A DNA stretch of 64,000 bases. Origin: Burkholderiales bacterium (lineage in GTDB: Bacteria; Pseudomonadota; Gammaproteobacteria; Burkholderiales; Burkholderiaceae_C). The notes under the pieces were generated by a model. That model was not told the origin of the DNA. It made no database searches and was given only the letters and a program-made list of their open reading frames with translations. Shown piece after piece: positions 46,346-55,599 of the stretch; the stretch's first letter is position 1, and every line of letters begins with the position of its first letter. The stretch lies in contig JACPOK010000040.1 of NCBI GenBank assembly GCA_016191525.1, positions 186,001 to 250,000 on the forward strand, in the 5' to 3' direction. The position numbers and the translations under genes are program-made.

Positions 46346-47917
46346 TCAGTGCCTGAAGTGCCTCACGCCTGAGAACACCATCGCCACGCCGCGCTCGTCG
46401 GCGGCGGCGATGACCTCGGGGTCGCGCATGCTGCCGCCGGGCTGGATGACGCAGCTGGCGCCCGCATCCACCACCACGTCGAGCCCGTCCCGGAACGGGA
46501 AGAAGGCGTCGCTGGCGACTACCGTGCCTTCCAGCGACAGGCCGGCATGCTGCGCCTTGATGCTGGCGATGCGTGCGGAGTCGAGCCGGCTCATCTGGCC
46601 CGCCCCCACGCCCATGGTCATCCCGTCCTTGCAGAACACGATGGCATTGGACTTGACGTACTTGGCGACCTTCCAGGCGAACAGCAGGTCTTGCAGCTGG
46701 GCGGGTGTCGGCTGCTTTTTCGTGACGACCTTCAGGTCCGCCAGCGCCAGCTCGTGGTTGTCAGCCGTCTGCATCAACAGGCCCGAGCCGATGCGCTTGA
46801 CGTCCATCAGGTTGCGGCCGTTGTCCCAGTCGGTCTTGCCTCCGGGCGGCATCGCGATTTCCAGGATGCGCACGTTCACCTTGCTCTTGAACACCTCCAG
46901 CGCTTCGGCCGTGAAGCCGGGCGCCATCAGCACTTCGACGAACTGTTTCGACACCGCCTGCGCCGCCGCGGCATCCATCGCGCGGTTGAAGGCGATGATG
47001 CCGCCGAAGGCCGATGTAGGGTCGGTCTGGAAGGCCTTGCTGTAGGCCTGGAGCGTATCGCCGCCGATGGCCACGCCGCAGGGATTGGCGTGCTTGACGA
47101 TGACGCAGGCGCAGTCCGTGAAGCTCTTGACGCATTCCCAGGCCGCGTCGGCATCGGCGATGTTGTTGTACGACAGCTCCTTGCCCTGCAGCTGCTTCGC
47201 GGTAACCAGCGAGCCGGGCGCGGGATACAGGTCGCGGTAGAAGGCGGCCTGCTGGTGCGGGTTCTCGCCATAGCGCAGGTCCTGCAGCTTGACGAAGCGG
47301 CCGTTGGCCTGCGCCGAGAAGAGCGAGTGGCTGCCGTCTTCCTGGATGCGCGACAGGAAGTCGCTGATCGCGGCGTCGTAGTTGCTGATGCGGTTGAAAG
47401 CGGCCACCGACAGCGCGAACTTCGTCTTGTCGGTGAGCTTGCCCCCGGCCCGCAACTCGGCCAGCGCGCCTTCGTATTGCGACGCATCCGTCAGGACGCC
47501 CACGTCCTTCCAGTTCTTGGCGGCGCTGCGCACCATGGCGGGCCCGCCGATGTCGATGTTCTCGATCGCGTCTTCCAGCGTGCAGCCGGGCTTGGCCACG
47601 GTCGCTTCGAATGGATACAGGTTGACCACCAGCAGGTCGATCGTGTCTATGCCGTGCGCCTTAAGCGCCGCCATGTGCTGCGGCAGGTCGCGCCGGGCCA
47701 GCAGGCCGCCGTGCACCTTGGGATGCAGCGTCTTCACGCGGCCGTCCAGCATCTCGGGAAAGCCGGTGAGCTCGGCCACCTCGGTCACCGGCAGCCCCTT
47801 GTCGGCCAGCAGCTTCGCGGTGCCCCCGGTGGAGAGCAGCCGGATGCCCAGCGCATGCAGCGCCTGGGCGAATTCGACGATGCCGGTCTTGTCCGAAACG
47901 GAGATGAGTGCTTGCAT
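46346..47917 (-). CDS. purH: Bifunctional AICAR formyltransferase / IMP cyclohydrolase
   Basis: The last two steps of purine synthesis, 523 residues. The N-terminal IMP cyclohydrolase domain (about 1-195) starts [20 protein letters not shown], with [23 protein letters not shown] and [12 protein letters not shown]. The C-terminal formyltransferase domain has [13 protein letters not shown], the KHANPCG motif (catalytic Lys-His), and [14 protein letters not shown] near the end. ATG 47917 stands nine bases downstream of a GGGACAGA hairpin, with no clear Shine-Dalgarno. It follows fis on the same strand. Confidence 0.97.
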   Translation of the reverse strand: MQALISVSDKTGIVEFAQALHALGIRLLSTGGTAKLLADKGLPVTEVAELTGFPEMLDGRVKTLHPKVHGGLLARRDLPQHMAALKAHGIDTIDLLVVNLYPFEATVAKPGCTLEDAIENIDIGGPAMVRSAAKNWKDVGVLTDASQYEGALAELRAGGKLTDKTKFALSVAAFNRISNYDAAISDFLSRIQEDGSHSLFSAQANGRFVKLQDLRYGENPHQQAAFYRDLYPAPGSLVTAKQLQGKELSYNNIADADAAWECVKSFTDCACVIVKHANPCGVAIGGDTLQAYSKAFQTDPTSAFGGIIAFNRAMDAAAAQAVSKQFVEVLMAPGFTAEALEVFKSKVNVRILEIAMPPGGKTDWDNGRNLMDVKRIGSGLLMQTADNHELALADLKVVTKKQPTPAQLQDLLFAWKVAKYVKSNAIVFCKDGMTMGVGAGQMSRLDSARIASIKAQHAGLSLEGTVVASDAFFPFRDGLDVVVDAGASCVIQPGGSMRDPEVIAAADERGVAMVFSGVRHFRH

Positions 47918-47926
47918 AGTCAGTTG

Positions 47927-47950
47927 GGGACAGAGCTGAAGATCTGTCCC
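47927..47950. repeat. GGGACAGA hairpin between fis and purH (REP-like)
   Basis: Perfect eight-base arms GGGACAGA (47927-47934) and TCTGTCCC (47943-47950) around an eight-base loop. It occupies the spot where the purH ribosome site should be, nine bases before the start. GGGGACAGA-type hairpins resemble REP units mobilised by RAYT-type transposases in related bacteria. There is no second copy in the window. Confidence 0.5.
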
Positions 47951-47960
47951 GCAAGGTTGT

Positions 47961-48197
47961 TTATTTGAGAAGCTTGTGTTCGACGAGCTTCTTGCGAAGC
48001 GTGTTGCGGTTCAGTCCCAGCCATTCGGCCGCCCGGGACTGGTTCTGGTCGGCCTTGGCCATCACCACTTCGAGCAGCGGCTTTTCCACCACCTTGACCA
48101 GCATTTCATACATGCCATCGGGCTCGGTGCCGCGCAGGTCCCGGAAGTAGCCTTCCAGGCTGGCGCGCACACACTCTTCTATGTGCTTCTTGCTCAT
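47961..48197 (-). CDS. fis: Fis-family nucleoid-associated DNA-binding protein
   Basis: A 78-residue DNA-bending protein. The C-terminal helix-turn-helix reads [19 protein letters not shown], the Fis signature. The N-terminal helices ([16 protein letters not shown]) form the dimer interface; the protein lacks the longer N-terminal arm of enteric Fis, as is usual in beta-proteobacteria. ATG 48197 overlaps the stop of dusB (ATGA). The dusB-fis operon is conserved across proteobacteria. Confidence 0.94.
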   Translation of the reverse strand: MSKKHIEECVRASLEGYFRDLRGTEPDGMYEMLVKVVEKPLLEVVMAKADQNQSRAAEWLGLNRNTLRKKLVEHKLLK

Positions 48198-49243
48198 GCG
48201 TTCTCTTCCACCGCTTCTTGTTCGTTGTTTTCCGTGCCTTCTCCAGCCGCCGGCATGCGATCCGTGTGGCTGCCCATCTCGTCGAAGAACAGCGCCACCG
48301 CGCGCAGCTGTTCTTCGCAATCCTCGATCAGGTTCATCCGGGCGCGGAATGCCGCGCCTCCCGGCAGCGCCTTCACGTACCAGCCGATGTGCTTGCGCGC
48401 GCTGCGCACACCGGTGAAGCCGCCGTACAGGGCATAGTGGTCCTGCAGGTGGTCCAGCAGCAGGCGCCGCACCTCGCCCACCAGGGGCGGTGCAAGATGC
48501 GTACCCGTCGCAAGGAACTGCGCCACTTCGCGAAAGATCCAGGGCCGGCCCTGGGCCGCGCGGCCGATCATGATGGCGTCGGCACCGGTGGCCGCGAGCA
48601 CGTCGCGCGCCTTCTCCGGCGTGGTGATGTCGCCGTTGGCGACCACCGGGATGCGCACGGCCGCCTTTACCTCGCGCACGGTTTCGTATTCGGCGTTGCC
48701 TCCATACCCCTGCTCGCGTGTGCGGCCATGCACCGTCAGCATCTGGATGCCCACGTCCTCAAAAGCGCGCGCCAGGGAAACGGCGTTGCGGTGTTCCCGG
48801 CACCAGCCGGTGCGCATCTTCAGCGTCACCGGCACGCCATGCGGTGCGCAGGCTTCGACCACCGCCCGGGCGATGGCCGCGGCCAGCGGCTCGTCCTGCA
48901 TCAACGCGGAGCCGGCCCACTTGTTGCACACCTTCTTGGCCGGGCAGCCCATGTTGATGTCGATGATCTGCGCGCCACGGTCGATGTTGTACGCGGCGGC
49001 CTCGGCCATCATGGCCGCGTCGGTTCCCGCGATCTGCACGGCGATGGGGCCCGGCTCGCCGTCGTGGTTGGCGCGGCGCGAGGTCTTCAGGCTGTTCCAG
49101 AGTTCGCGCCGCGAAGTCACCATCTCGCTGACCGCGTAGCCCGCCCCAAGCTGGCGGCATAGCTGGCGGAACGGCCGGTCGGTCACGCCCGCCATCGGGG
49201 CCGCGAACAGGTTGTTCGCGAGAAGGTGGGGACCGATGTTCAT
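48194..49243 (-). CDS. dusB: tRNA-dihydrouridine synthase B
   Basis: FMN-dependent enzyme reducing uridine in the tRNA D-loop, 349 residues. The FMN site begins FAAPMAGVTDRPFRQLC; the catalytic cysteine is in NMGCPAKKVCNKWAGSALM. TLKMRTGW, TVHGRTREQGYGG, VVANGDITTPEKA and MIGRAAQGRPWIF are all characteristic of DusB. The acidic C-terminal tail (Glu-rich) is variable. ATG 49243 (MNIGPHLL) is used. It is followed by fis with a four-base overlap. Confidence 0.95.
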   Translation of the reverse strand: MNIGPHLLANNLFAAPMAGVTDRPFRQLCRQLGAGYAVSEMVTSRRELWNSLKTSRRANHDGEPGPIAVQIAGTDAAMMAEAAAYNIDRGAQIIDINMGCPAKKVCNKWAGSALMQDEPLAAAIARAVVEACAPHGVPVTLKMRTGWCREHRNAVSLARAFEDVGIQMLTVHGRTREQGYGGNAEYETVREVKAAVRIPVVANGDITTPEKARDVLAATGADAIMIGRAAQGRPWIFREVAQFLATGTHLAPPLVGEVRRLLLDHLQDHYALYGGFTGVRSARKHIGWYVKALPGGAAFRARMNLIEDCEEQLRAVALFFDEMGSHTDRMPAAGEGTENNEQEAVEENA

Positions 49244-49358
49244 GCGGGGAGGAGGAAGCGCGGCTGCTGAAAAATGAGGCACGATTGTATGCCCCCGCCG
49301 TTTCAGCGGCTGAAATAAAAATGCGTACGCGCCTACAGGCACCCCGCCCGCCGCTGCC

Positions 49359-49364
49359 TATACT
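49359..49364 (+). promoter_or_regulatory. -10 box close to the yqaA start
   Basis: TATACT lies eight bases before ATG 49373. A transcript starting at the usual distance would begin at or next to the start codon, so a leaderless or near-leaderless mRNA is possible. No Shine-Dalgarno is seen before the ATG. Confidence 0.4.
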
Positions 49365-49372
49365 GGGTTCGC

Positions 49373-49843
49373 ATGCAAGCCTGGCTCGATTCCGCACTCG
49401 CGCTGCTCGCGCTGCCCCAGTACGGCTTGAGCACACTCTTTGTCGCCGCGTTCATATCGGCGACGCTGCTGCCCATCGGCTCCGAGCCCGTGCTCTATGG
49501 CGTGCTGCGGCTGAACCCCGATATTTTCTGGAGCGCCGTCACGGTCGCCACCGCCGGCAACACGCTAGGCGGCATGCTCGACTGGTGGATGGGCTACGGC
49601 GCGCACCAGGTGGTGGACAAGTACTCACATTCCCGCCATCACGCGCGCGCCCTGGTGTGGCTGGAGCGCCTGGGCCCCAAGGCCTGCCTGCTGTCGTGGC
49701 TGCCCATCGTCGGCGATCCGCTGTGCGCGGTGGCCGGCTGGGCCAAGCTGCCGTTCTGGCCCTGCGCGGGCTACATGCTGGTGGGCAAATTCCTGCGCTA
49801 CGTCTGCATGACGGCGGCGCTGCTCTACGTGTTTCCGGCCTGA
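49373..49843 (+). CDS. yqaA: YqaA-family membrane protein (DedA/SNARE-associated fold)
   Basis: A 156-residue inner-membrane protein of the VTT/DedA superfamily. It starts with an amphipathic segment, then LSTLFVAAFISATLLPIGSE, TVATAGNTLGGMLDWWMGYG, and LSWLPIVGDPLCAVAGWAKL, the family's conserved re-entrant glycine/proline pattern. DedA proteins are linked to undecaprenyl-phosphate or lipid flipping; YqaA itself is uncharacterised. It is a lone gene between dusB (divergent) and ychF (convergent, 13 bases). Confidence 0.85.
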   Translation: MQAWLDSALALLALPQYGLSTLFVAAFISATLLPIGSEPVLYGVLRLNPDIFWSAVTVATAGNTLGGMLDWWMGYGAHQVVDKYSHSRHHARALVWLERLGPKACLLSWLPIVGDPLCAVAGWAKLPFWPCAGYMLVGKFLRYVCMTAALLYVFPA

Positions 49844-49856
49844 GGGCCGCGGCGCA

Positions 49857-50948
49857 TCAGACGTTGAACAGGAAGTTCATCACGTCGCCATCCTTGACGA
49901 TGTATTCCTTGCCTTCGCTGCGCATCTTGCCCGCGTCCTTGGCGCCCTGCTCGCCCTTCAGGGCGATGTAGTCGTCGAACGCGATGGTCTGCGCGCGGAT
50001 GTAGCCGCGCTCGAAATCGGTGTGGATCACGCCGGCCGCCTGCGGGCCGGTGGCGCCAACCGCGACGGTCCACGCGCGCACTTCCTTCTCGCCGGCGGTG
50101 AAGTAGGTCTGCAGCCCCAGCAGCTTGAAGGCGGCGCGGATCAGGCGGTTCAGGCCCGGTTCGTCCTGCCCGATCTCGGCCAGGAACATGCCCTTGTCCT
50201 CGTCGCTCATGTCGGCCATCTCGGCTTCCATCTTGGCGCAGATGGCGACCACCGGCGCGTTCTGTTTCGCGGCGTATTCGCGCAGCTTGTCCAGGTAGGG
50301 ATTGTTCTCGAAACCCTTTTCGTCCACGTTGCCCACGAACATCGCCGGCTTGGCGGTGATCAGGCACAGCGGCTTGACCAGCGGCATCTCTTCCTTGCTG
50401 AACGAAAGCGCGCGCACCGGCTTGCCCTCGTTCAGCGCGGCCTGGCATTTTTCAAGGATGGCCACGATCTTGGCGGCTTCCTTGTCGCCCGAGCGTGCCG
50501 TCTTGGTATGGCGGTGCAGCGCCTTTTCCACCGTGCCCATGTCGGCCAGGCACAGCTCGGTCTGGATCACCTCGATGTCCGAGATCGGGTCGACCTTGCC
50601 GTTGACGTGGATCACGTTCTCGTCATCGAAGCAGCGCACCACGTTCAGCGTGGCATGCGTCTCGCGGATGTGCGCCAGGAACTGGTTGCCCAGGCCTTCG
50701 CCCTTGCTCGCGCCGGCCACCAGGCCGGCGATGTCGACAAACTCGACAATGGCTGGCACGATGCGTTCGGGCTTGACGATTTCCGCCAGCTGCGCGAGGC
50801 GCGGGTCGGGCAGTTCGACGATGCCGACGTTGGGCTCGATGGTGCAGAAGGGGTAGTTTTCGGCGGCGATCCCGGCCTTGGTCAACGCGTTGAACAGGGT
50901 CGATTTACCTACGTTGGGCAGGCCTACAATGCCGCACTTCAAGCTCAT
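49857..50948 (-). CDS. ychF: Ribosome-binding ATPase/GTPase YchF (OLA1)
   Basis: A 363-residue Obg-related P-loop NTPase that binds the ribosome. The start [20 protein letters not shown] contains G1; G3 is [20 protein letters not shown], and G4 is altered to NVDE (in [11 protein letters not shown]), which in YchF shifts specificity towards ATP. The C-terminal TGS domain ends [19 protein letters not shown] 50948 is the typical start. It is divergent from the 7TM/GGDEF-like gene, the two ATGs being 32 bases apart, so their promoters overlap. Confidence 0.96.
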   Translation of the reverse strand: MSLKCGIVGLPNVGKSTLFNALTKAGIAAENYPFCTIEPNVGIVELPDPRLAQLAEIVKPERIVPAIVEFVDIAGLVAGASKGEGLGNQFLAHIRETHATLNVVRCFDDENVIHVNGKVDPISDIEVIQTELCLADMGTVEKALHRHTKTARSGDKEAAKIVAILEKCQAALNEGKPVRALSFSKEEMPLVKPLCLITAKPAMFVGNVDEKGFENNPYLDKLREYAAKQNAPVVAICAKMEAEMADMSDEDKGMFLAEIGQDEPGLNRLIRAAFKLLGLQTYFTAGEKEVRAWTVAVGATGPQAAGVIHTDFERGYIRAQTIAFDDYIALKGEQGAKDAGKMRSEGKEYIVKDGDVMNFLFNV

Positions 50949-50979
50949 GTCATTTCCAGAAAATCTAGGCGGAAAGTGT

Positions 50980-52830
50980 ATGCGATGCACCGCCGCCGGG
51001 CTGCTGGCGGGTCTTCGGGCGCTGGCACTGCTGGGGTTGATGGCGCTGGCCGCCCTGCCCGCGGCCGGGCAGGGCGTGCAGCCGCGCACCGTGGCGCTGG
51101 GCGACGCCAACCCCCGCCTCGATGCCGAAGCACTGGGCCTGGGCTGGGTCGACACGGGCGGCGCCGCCACCATCGAGCAAGTGAGCGGGGGCGGCCCCGC
51201 CGTGCGGTTCGCGCCGCAACGCGGCGACGTGATCTATTCGCTGGGCGACAGCTCCGCGCTGTGGCTGCACTACCGGCTGATGCGCGGGCTGGGCGACCGC
51301 CAGGGCTGGCTGATCGAATTCCCCATGCCGCTGCTGGACTCCGTCACCGTCTACCAGCAGGACGCTGGTGGCAAGTGGCGGGCCCAGGCCGCCGGCGACC
51401 TGATGGCCGTGTCCCGATGGGCGGAAGCGGGCCGCTACCCGTATTTCCGGCTCGACCTTCCGCCCGGCCAGCCGCACGACGTCTTCGTGCGCATCCGCAA
51501 CCTCACTTCGGCCAATTTCCCGGTGCGCCTGGTCACCGAGTCGGCCCATGACCAGCACATCCAGATCGAGTACCTCGGCCTGGGCGTCGCCTTCGGCGCG
51601 CTGGTGCTGCTGATTTCAGCCTGCCTGGCGCAAAGCTGGGTCTACCGCGACCGGGCCTACGCCTGGTACGCGCTGTATGCCACCGTGACCACCCTGGCCG
51701 TGGCGGCTTACACCGGCGTCACGGCGCACCTGCTGTGGCCTGACTTCGGCGCCCTGGAAGACGCGCCGGTGGGCTGCCTGGCGGCCATGGCCGCGGGCGC
51801 AGCCCTGCTTTTCGTGCGCAACCTCATCGGCATTCCCGCGCGGCTGCAGGTCATGGACAGGCTGGTGCAGGCGTACGGCATGGCCGGGATCGTGCTGGCG
51901 GCCGTCTATCCCGTGCTGGCACGCAGCACCGCGCTGGCGATCCTGTCCGTCTACGTCGTATCGGCAACGGTAGTGGTCCTCGTCATTGCCGCGGCCGCCT
52001 GGCGCCGCCAGGATGTGGTGGGCCGCTGGGTGCTGCTGGCCTACCTGCCGCTCACGCTGTCGGTGACGATGTCGGTGATGCGCCTGTTCGGCTGGCTGCC
52101 CGTGTTCTTCGGCACCCAGTACTCGGTGGTGGTCGCCATGGCGTTCGAGGTGCCGCTGCTGCTGGTGGCGCTGTCGATCCGCTCGCGCGAGCGTCACGGC
52201 GCGCAGATCCGCGAGCTGGCCCTGTCCAGCCAGGATGCGCTCACCGGCCTGCTGGCGCCGCACCTGTTCCACGACCGGCTGCGCCAGGTGGTCGCGCGCT
52301 ACAAGCGCGACAAGGAAAACGCCGCGGTCGTCTTCATCGACCTGGTGAATTACCCGCGCATCAAGGACTATTACGGCTCGGCGGTGGCGGAGCAGAGCCT
52401 GCTGCGCAGCGTGATCAAGCTGCGCCGCCTGCTGCGGGACGTCGATACCGTCAGCCGCATCGGGGAGGCCCGCTTCGGGCTGATCCTGGAAGGCGTGGGC
52501 TCGCGCGTGGCCGTAACCGACCGCGCCGCCCGGCTCATCGCCGCCGGCCTGATGCCGCTGAAGGGCCTCAAGCCCGATGTCACGCTGCAGTTCCACACGG
52601 CCGCGGTGCTGCTGGACGAGCGGATGATGGAAGCGCCGGACCTGGTGGACGCACTGTCGGCGCTGCTGTCCAGCATGTCGTCGCGCACCCGCCGGCCGAT
52701 CCGTTTCCTGGAGCCGGAAGTCACCCAGCCGGCGCCGCTGGACCCGGACTCGATGCACCCCGCCGAGGAAGACAGCATGCTGCCGCGCCCGGACGGTCCG
52801 GCGCCGTCACTCAGCCGAATGAGTAGTTAG
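50980..52830 (+). CDS. 7TM sensor with degenerate GGDEF domain
   Basis: A 616-residue membrane protein. A signal peptide ([18 protein letters not shown]) precedes a 7TMR-DISM-type periplasmic beta-domain (about 30-190) and seven transmembrane helices (about 190-400). The C-terminal GGDEF-like domain begins [16 protein letters not shown] and keeps [17 protein letters not shown]. The catalytic loop, however, reads SRIGEARFG where active diguanylate cyclases have GGDEF, so it probably cannot make cyclic di-GMP and may act as a receptor or partner. ATG 50980 has GGCGGAAAG before it. It overlaps the convergent MOSC gene by 20 bases. Confidence 0.82.
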   Translation: MRCTAAGLLAGLRALALLGLMALAALPAAGQGVQPRTVALGDANPRLDAEALGLGWVDTGGAATIEQVSGGGPAVRFAPQRGDVIYSLGDSSALWLHYRLMRGLGDRQGWLIEFPMPLLDSVTVYQQDAGGKWRAQAAGDLMAVSRWAEAGRYPYFRLDLPPGQPHDVFVRIRNLTSANFPVRLVTESAHDQHIQIEYLGLGVAFGALVLLISACLAQSWVYRDRAYAWYALYATVTTLAVAAYTGVTAHLLWPDFGALEDAPVGCLAAMAAGAALLFVRNLIGIPARLQVMDRLVQAYGMAGIVLAAVYPVLARSTALAILSVYVVSATVVVLVIAAAAWRRQDVVGRWVLLAYLPLTLSVTMSVMRLFGWLPVFFGTQYSVVVAMAFEVPLLLVALSIRSRERHGAQIRELALSSQDALTGLLAPHLFHDRLRQVVARYKRDKENAAVVFIDLVNYPRIKDYYGSAVAEQSLLRSVIKLRRLLRDVDTVSRIGEARFGLILEGVGSRVAVTDRAARLIAAGLMPLKGLKPDVTLQFHTAAVLLDERMMEAPDLVDALSALLSSMSSRTRRPIRFLEPEVTQPAPLDPDSMHPAEEDSMLPRPDGPAPSLSRMSS

Positions 52831-53674
52831 CCGTCACGGCCTGGCCCACGCGCAGGGTCTGGTCCAGGCCCTCGATCACGATGGCGTTCATGCCGAACGT
52901 CACCGCCCCGTTCACGCGGTCGTCCTGCCGGTAGGCCTGCAAAGCGTCGCTGACCTCGGGGCTGGTTTCGCCCGTGGCAGGGTCCACGTTGGGAATGGGG
53001 CAGCGCGGGCAGGGCTTCACCGGCCGCAACTGCACTTCCTGTTCCGCCGCGATGTGCAGCATTTCCAGCCGGTCTTCGTCGTGCGCCTCCAGCCCGGCCA
53101 GCACGATGTTCGGGCGAAACCGCTCCATCACCACGGCCCCGTGGCCAGCCGAGGCCAGCCGTTGGTTCAGCCCTTCGAGCGACGCTTCGCTCACCACCAG
53201 GATCGGGTAGCCGTCGCTGAACTGGTTGAGCGCTTCCACGCCGCCGGTCCATTTCATGTTGGAGGGGCGCTTGTGGTCGGGGTCGAAGCGCGCCAGGCGC
53301 AACTTGCGGCCGAGGAAATCGGTGAACCACTGCGCGGCAATCGCCCCCATGTCGTAGGCGCTGACCTCCTGGCCCCAGACCCGCACCTTGACCGGCTCTT
53401 CCACGGACTCGATGGACAGGTGCAGCGCCAGCATGCCCGGCGCCCGCAGCACCACCTCGTGCAGCTTGAGCTGCGGCCGGATGAGTGCCATGCGCGGCAA
53501 TTCGCGCTGGGTGACGAATTCGCCTTGCTCGTCCACCACCATCCAGGCCCGGTCCAGGTCCAGCCCGGTCTCTGTCAGAACGGCCTCGGACAGCTCCACG
53601 CCGGCGCAGGACTTGATGGGGTATACGAACAGCCGCGCGATGCGGGCGGTGACATCGGGAGAAGAAGCGCTCAC
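52811..53674 (-). CDS. MOSC-domain molybdopterin-binding protein
   Basis: A 287-residue protein with an N-terminal MOSC beta-barrel domain (about 10-125; IARLFVYPIKSCAGVELSEA, LDLDRAWMVVDEQGEFVTQR) and the MOSC core (about 130-280), with SDGYPILVVSEASLEGLNQRL, ERFRPNIVLAG and the conserved cysteine in PCPRCPIPNVDP. The arrangement matches YcbX/mARC-type proteins, which reduce N-hydroxylated compounds using a molybdenum cofactor. The start is GTG 53674, with AGGAAA upstream. It is divergent from ubiH and convergent with the 7TM gene. Confidence 0.88.
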   Translation of the reverse strand: MSASSPDVTARIARLFVYPIKSCAGVELSEAVLTETGLDLDRAWMVVDEQGEFVTQRELPRMALIRPQLKLHEVVLRAPGMLALHLSIESVEEPVKVRVWGQEVSAYDMGAIAAQWFTDFLGRKLRLARFDPDHKRPSNMKWTGGVEALNQFSDGYPILVVSEASLEGLNQRLASAGHGAVVMERFRPNIVLAGLEAHDEDRLEMLHIAAEQEVQLRPVKPCPRCPIPNVDPATGETSPEVSDALQAYRQDDRVNGAVTFGMNAIVIEGLDQTLRVGQAVTANYSFG

Positions 53675-53735
53675 GGGATGGTTTCCTGGAATCGGGGCAT
53701 TGCTGGCAGGGACAGCCGGGATTGTGCCCGGCTCC

Positions 53736-53741
53736 TACAAT
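53736..53741 (+). promoter_or_regulatory. -10 box close to the UbiH-family gene start
   Basis: TACAAT lies six bases before ATG 53748. Transcription from it would start at about the A of the start codon, giving a leaderless mRNA. No Shine-Dalgarno is present. The same box, in the context CCTACAATCCC, precedes tRNA-Arg at 22284. Confidence 0.4.
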
Positions 53742-53747
53742 CCCTTC

Positions 53748-54857
53748 ATGGCGCCTCCCCTTGATGTCTGTATCCGGGGCGCCGGCATTGTGGGCCGCAC
53801 GCTGGCCCTGTTGCTGGCGCGCGAGCGCCTGCGCGTCGGGCTGGTGGATACGACCGCCGTCCGCACCGGCGACGCCAGCGACGTGCGCGCCTATGCGCTC
53901 AATGGCGCCTCCCGGGAATTGCTGGAACTTCTGCGCGCCTGGCCCGAGGCGCAGCACACCACGCCGGTCACAGCGATGCAGGTGCACGGCGACGACGGCG
54001 GAGAAGTGACTTTCGACGCGGCAGCCCAAGGCGCCAATGCCCTGGCGTGGATCGTGGATGTGGGCGCCCTTCAGGCCCGGCTGGCCGAAGCCCTGCGCTA
54101 CCAGCCGCTGGTGGAGTTGCTGGACGCGCCCCGCGCCGCCGCGCTGACGGTGGTTTGCGAAGGCCGCGCCAGCGCCACCCGGGCCGAGTTCGGTGTGCCC
54201 TTCGACTTCACCTCCTATCCCCAGCGCGCCATCGCGGCGCGCATCCACTGTGAAAAACCCCATGGCGGGGTGGCGCGGCAATGGTTCGCTGGCGGCGAAA
54301 TACTCGCCTTTTTGCCCCTGGGCGGCGCCCCGGGCGGGAACTCGGCCGCCGTTGTCTGGTCAGTCCGTGAGGAACGCGCGGCCGGGTTGCTGGAACTGGG
54401 AGCGCAAGAATTCTCCGCACAGCTCGAATTGGCCAGCCACCATGCCCTGGGCAAACTGCTGCTGGACAGCGAGCGCGCCTCCTGGCCGCTGCAGCTGGCA
54501 CGGGCCGGCCGCTGGTGCGGCCCGGGGTGGGCGCTGGCCGGCGACGCGGCGCACACCGTGCACCCGCTGGCGGGCCAGGGGTTGAACCTGGGGCTGGCCG
54601 ACGCGCGCGAACTGGCGCGGGTGCTGCATGAACGCGAATACTGGCGCGGCGTGGGCGACGAAAAGCTGCTGCGCCGCTATGAGCGGTCGCGCAAGGCCGA
54701 TGTGCTGGCAATGGGCGCGGCCACCGATGGCCTGCAACAGCTGTTCGCCCAGCCGGCCGAACCCTGGACGCTGCTGCGCAACTGGGGCATGAAGGGTTTC
54801 GATCGCAGCGGGCCGCTCAAGCAGTGGGTGGCCAGGCAGGCCATGGGCCGGCAGTGA
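53748..54857 (+). CDS. UbiH/UbiF-family FAD-dependent hydroxylase
   Basis: A 369-residue flavoprotein monooxygenase of the ubiquinone-biosynthesis type. The N-terminal FAD-binding fold reads DVCIRGAGIVGRTLALLLAR, with Arg in place of the usual Gly-Ala-Gly prelude. The second FAD motif is LAGDAAHTVHPLAGQGLNLGL, the UbiH/UbiF/COQ6 signature. The DG motif region is weak (IVDVGALQARLAEAL replaces the usual V-x-R-x-x-L). The family hydroxylates the C5, C1 or C6 ring position of ubiquinone precursors; regiospecificity cannot be read from sequence. dsbC follows by 34 bases. Confidence 0.86.
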   Translation: MAPPLDVCIRGAGIVGRTLALLLARERLRVGLVDTTAVRTGDASDVRAYALNGASRELLELLRAWPEAQHTTPVTAMQVHGDDGGEVTFDAAAQGANALAWIVDVGALQARLAEALRYQPLVELLDAPRAAALTVVCEGRASATRAEFGVPFDFTSYPQRAIAARIHCEKPHGGVARQWFAGGEILAFLPLGGAPGGNSAAVVWSVREERAAGLLELGAQEFSAQLELASHHALGKLLLDSERASWPLQLARAGRWCGPGWALAGDAAHTVHPLAGQGLNLGLADARELARVLHEREYWRGVGDEKLLRRYERSRKADVLAMGAATDGLQQLFAQPAEPWTLLRNWGMKGFDRSGPLKQWVARQAMGRQ

Positions 54858-54891
54858 CAATGACAATGAAGTACGAAAGATGGGAAGAAAC

Positions 54892-55599
54892 ATGAATCTG
54901 ATCAAGACCGGGCTGCTGGCGGCCCTGATGGCGGCGGGACTGGGCGTGCAGGCGCAGGAAGCCACCATCCGCAAGAACCTGGGCGAACGCATCCCCCAGC
55001 TGCAGCAGATCGACGAGGTCAGCAAGACCCCTATGCCGGGGCTGTGGGAAGTGCGCGTGGGCACCGACATCCTGTACACCGATTCGGAGGGCAACTTCCT
55101 GATCCAGGGTAGCCTGATCGATTCCAAGCAGCGGCGCAACCTCACCGAGGAACGGGTGGACAAGCTCACCTCCATCGAGTTCAGCGCCCTGCCCATCAAG
55201 GACGCATTCACCATCGTGCGCGGCAACGGCAAACGCAAGCTGGCGGTGTTCGAAGATCCCAATTGCGGCTACTGCAAGCGTTTCGAGCGCGACCTGCAGA
55301 AGGTGGACAACGTCACCATCTACATGTTCCTCTATCCCATCCTGAGCGCCGACTCCACCGACAAGTCGCGCAGCGTGTGGTGCGCCAGGGACAAGGGCAA
55401 GGCCTGGCAGGACTGGATGGTGCGTGACACGCCGCTGGCGGCGGGCACCTGCGACACGGCCGCCCTCACGCGCAACCTGGAATTCGGCAAGAAGCACAAG
55501 ATCACCGGCACGCCCACGCTGTTCTTCGTGGACGGCTCGCGGGTTCCCGGCGCCATCGGCGCGCCGCAGGTCGAGAAATTCCTGGCCGACGCGAAGTGA
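54892..55599 (+). CDS. dsbC: DsbC thiol:disulfide isomerase
   Basis: A periplasmic disulfide isomerase of 235 residues. A Sec signal peptide (LIKTGLLAALMAAGLGVQAQ) is followed by the N-terminal dimerisation domain (PMPGLWEVRVGTDILYTDSEG) and the thioredoxin-fold domain with active site CGYC in VFEDPNCGYCKRFERD and the cis-proline in ITGTPTLFFVDGSRVPG. A second cysteine pair (WCARD, GTCDT) matches the structural disulfide of DsbC. ATG 54892 is preceded by GGGAAG. The M61 peptidase gene overlaps its end (GTGA). Confidence 0.94.
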   Translation: MNLIKTGLLAALMAAGLGVQAQEATIRKNLGERIPQLQQIDEVSKTPMPGLWEVRVGTDILYTDSEGNFLIQGSLIDSKQRRNLTEERVDKLTSIEFSALPIKDAFTIVRGNGKRKLAVFEDPNCGYCKRFERDLQKVDNVTIYMFLYPILSADSTDKSRSVWCARDKGKAWQDWMVRDTPLAAGTCDTAALTRNLEFGKKHKITGTPTLFFVDGSRVPGAIGAPQVEKFLADAK

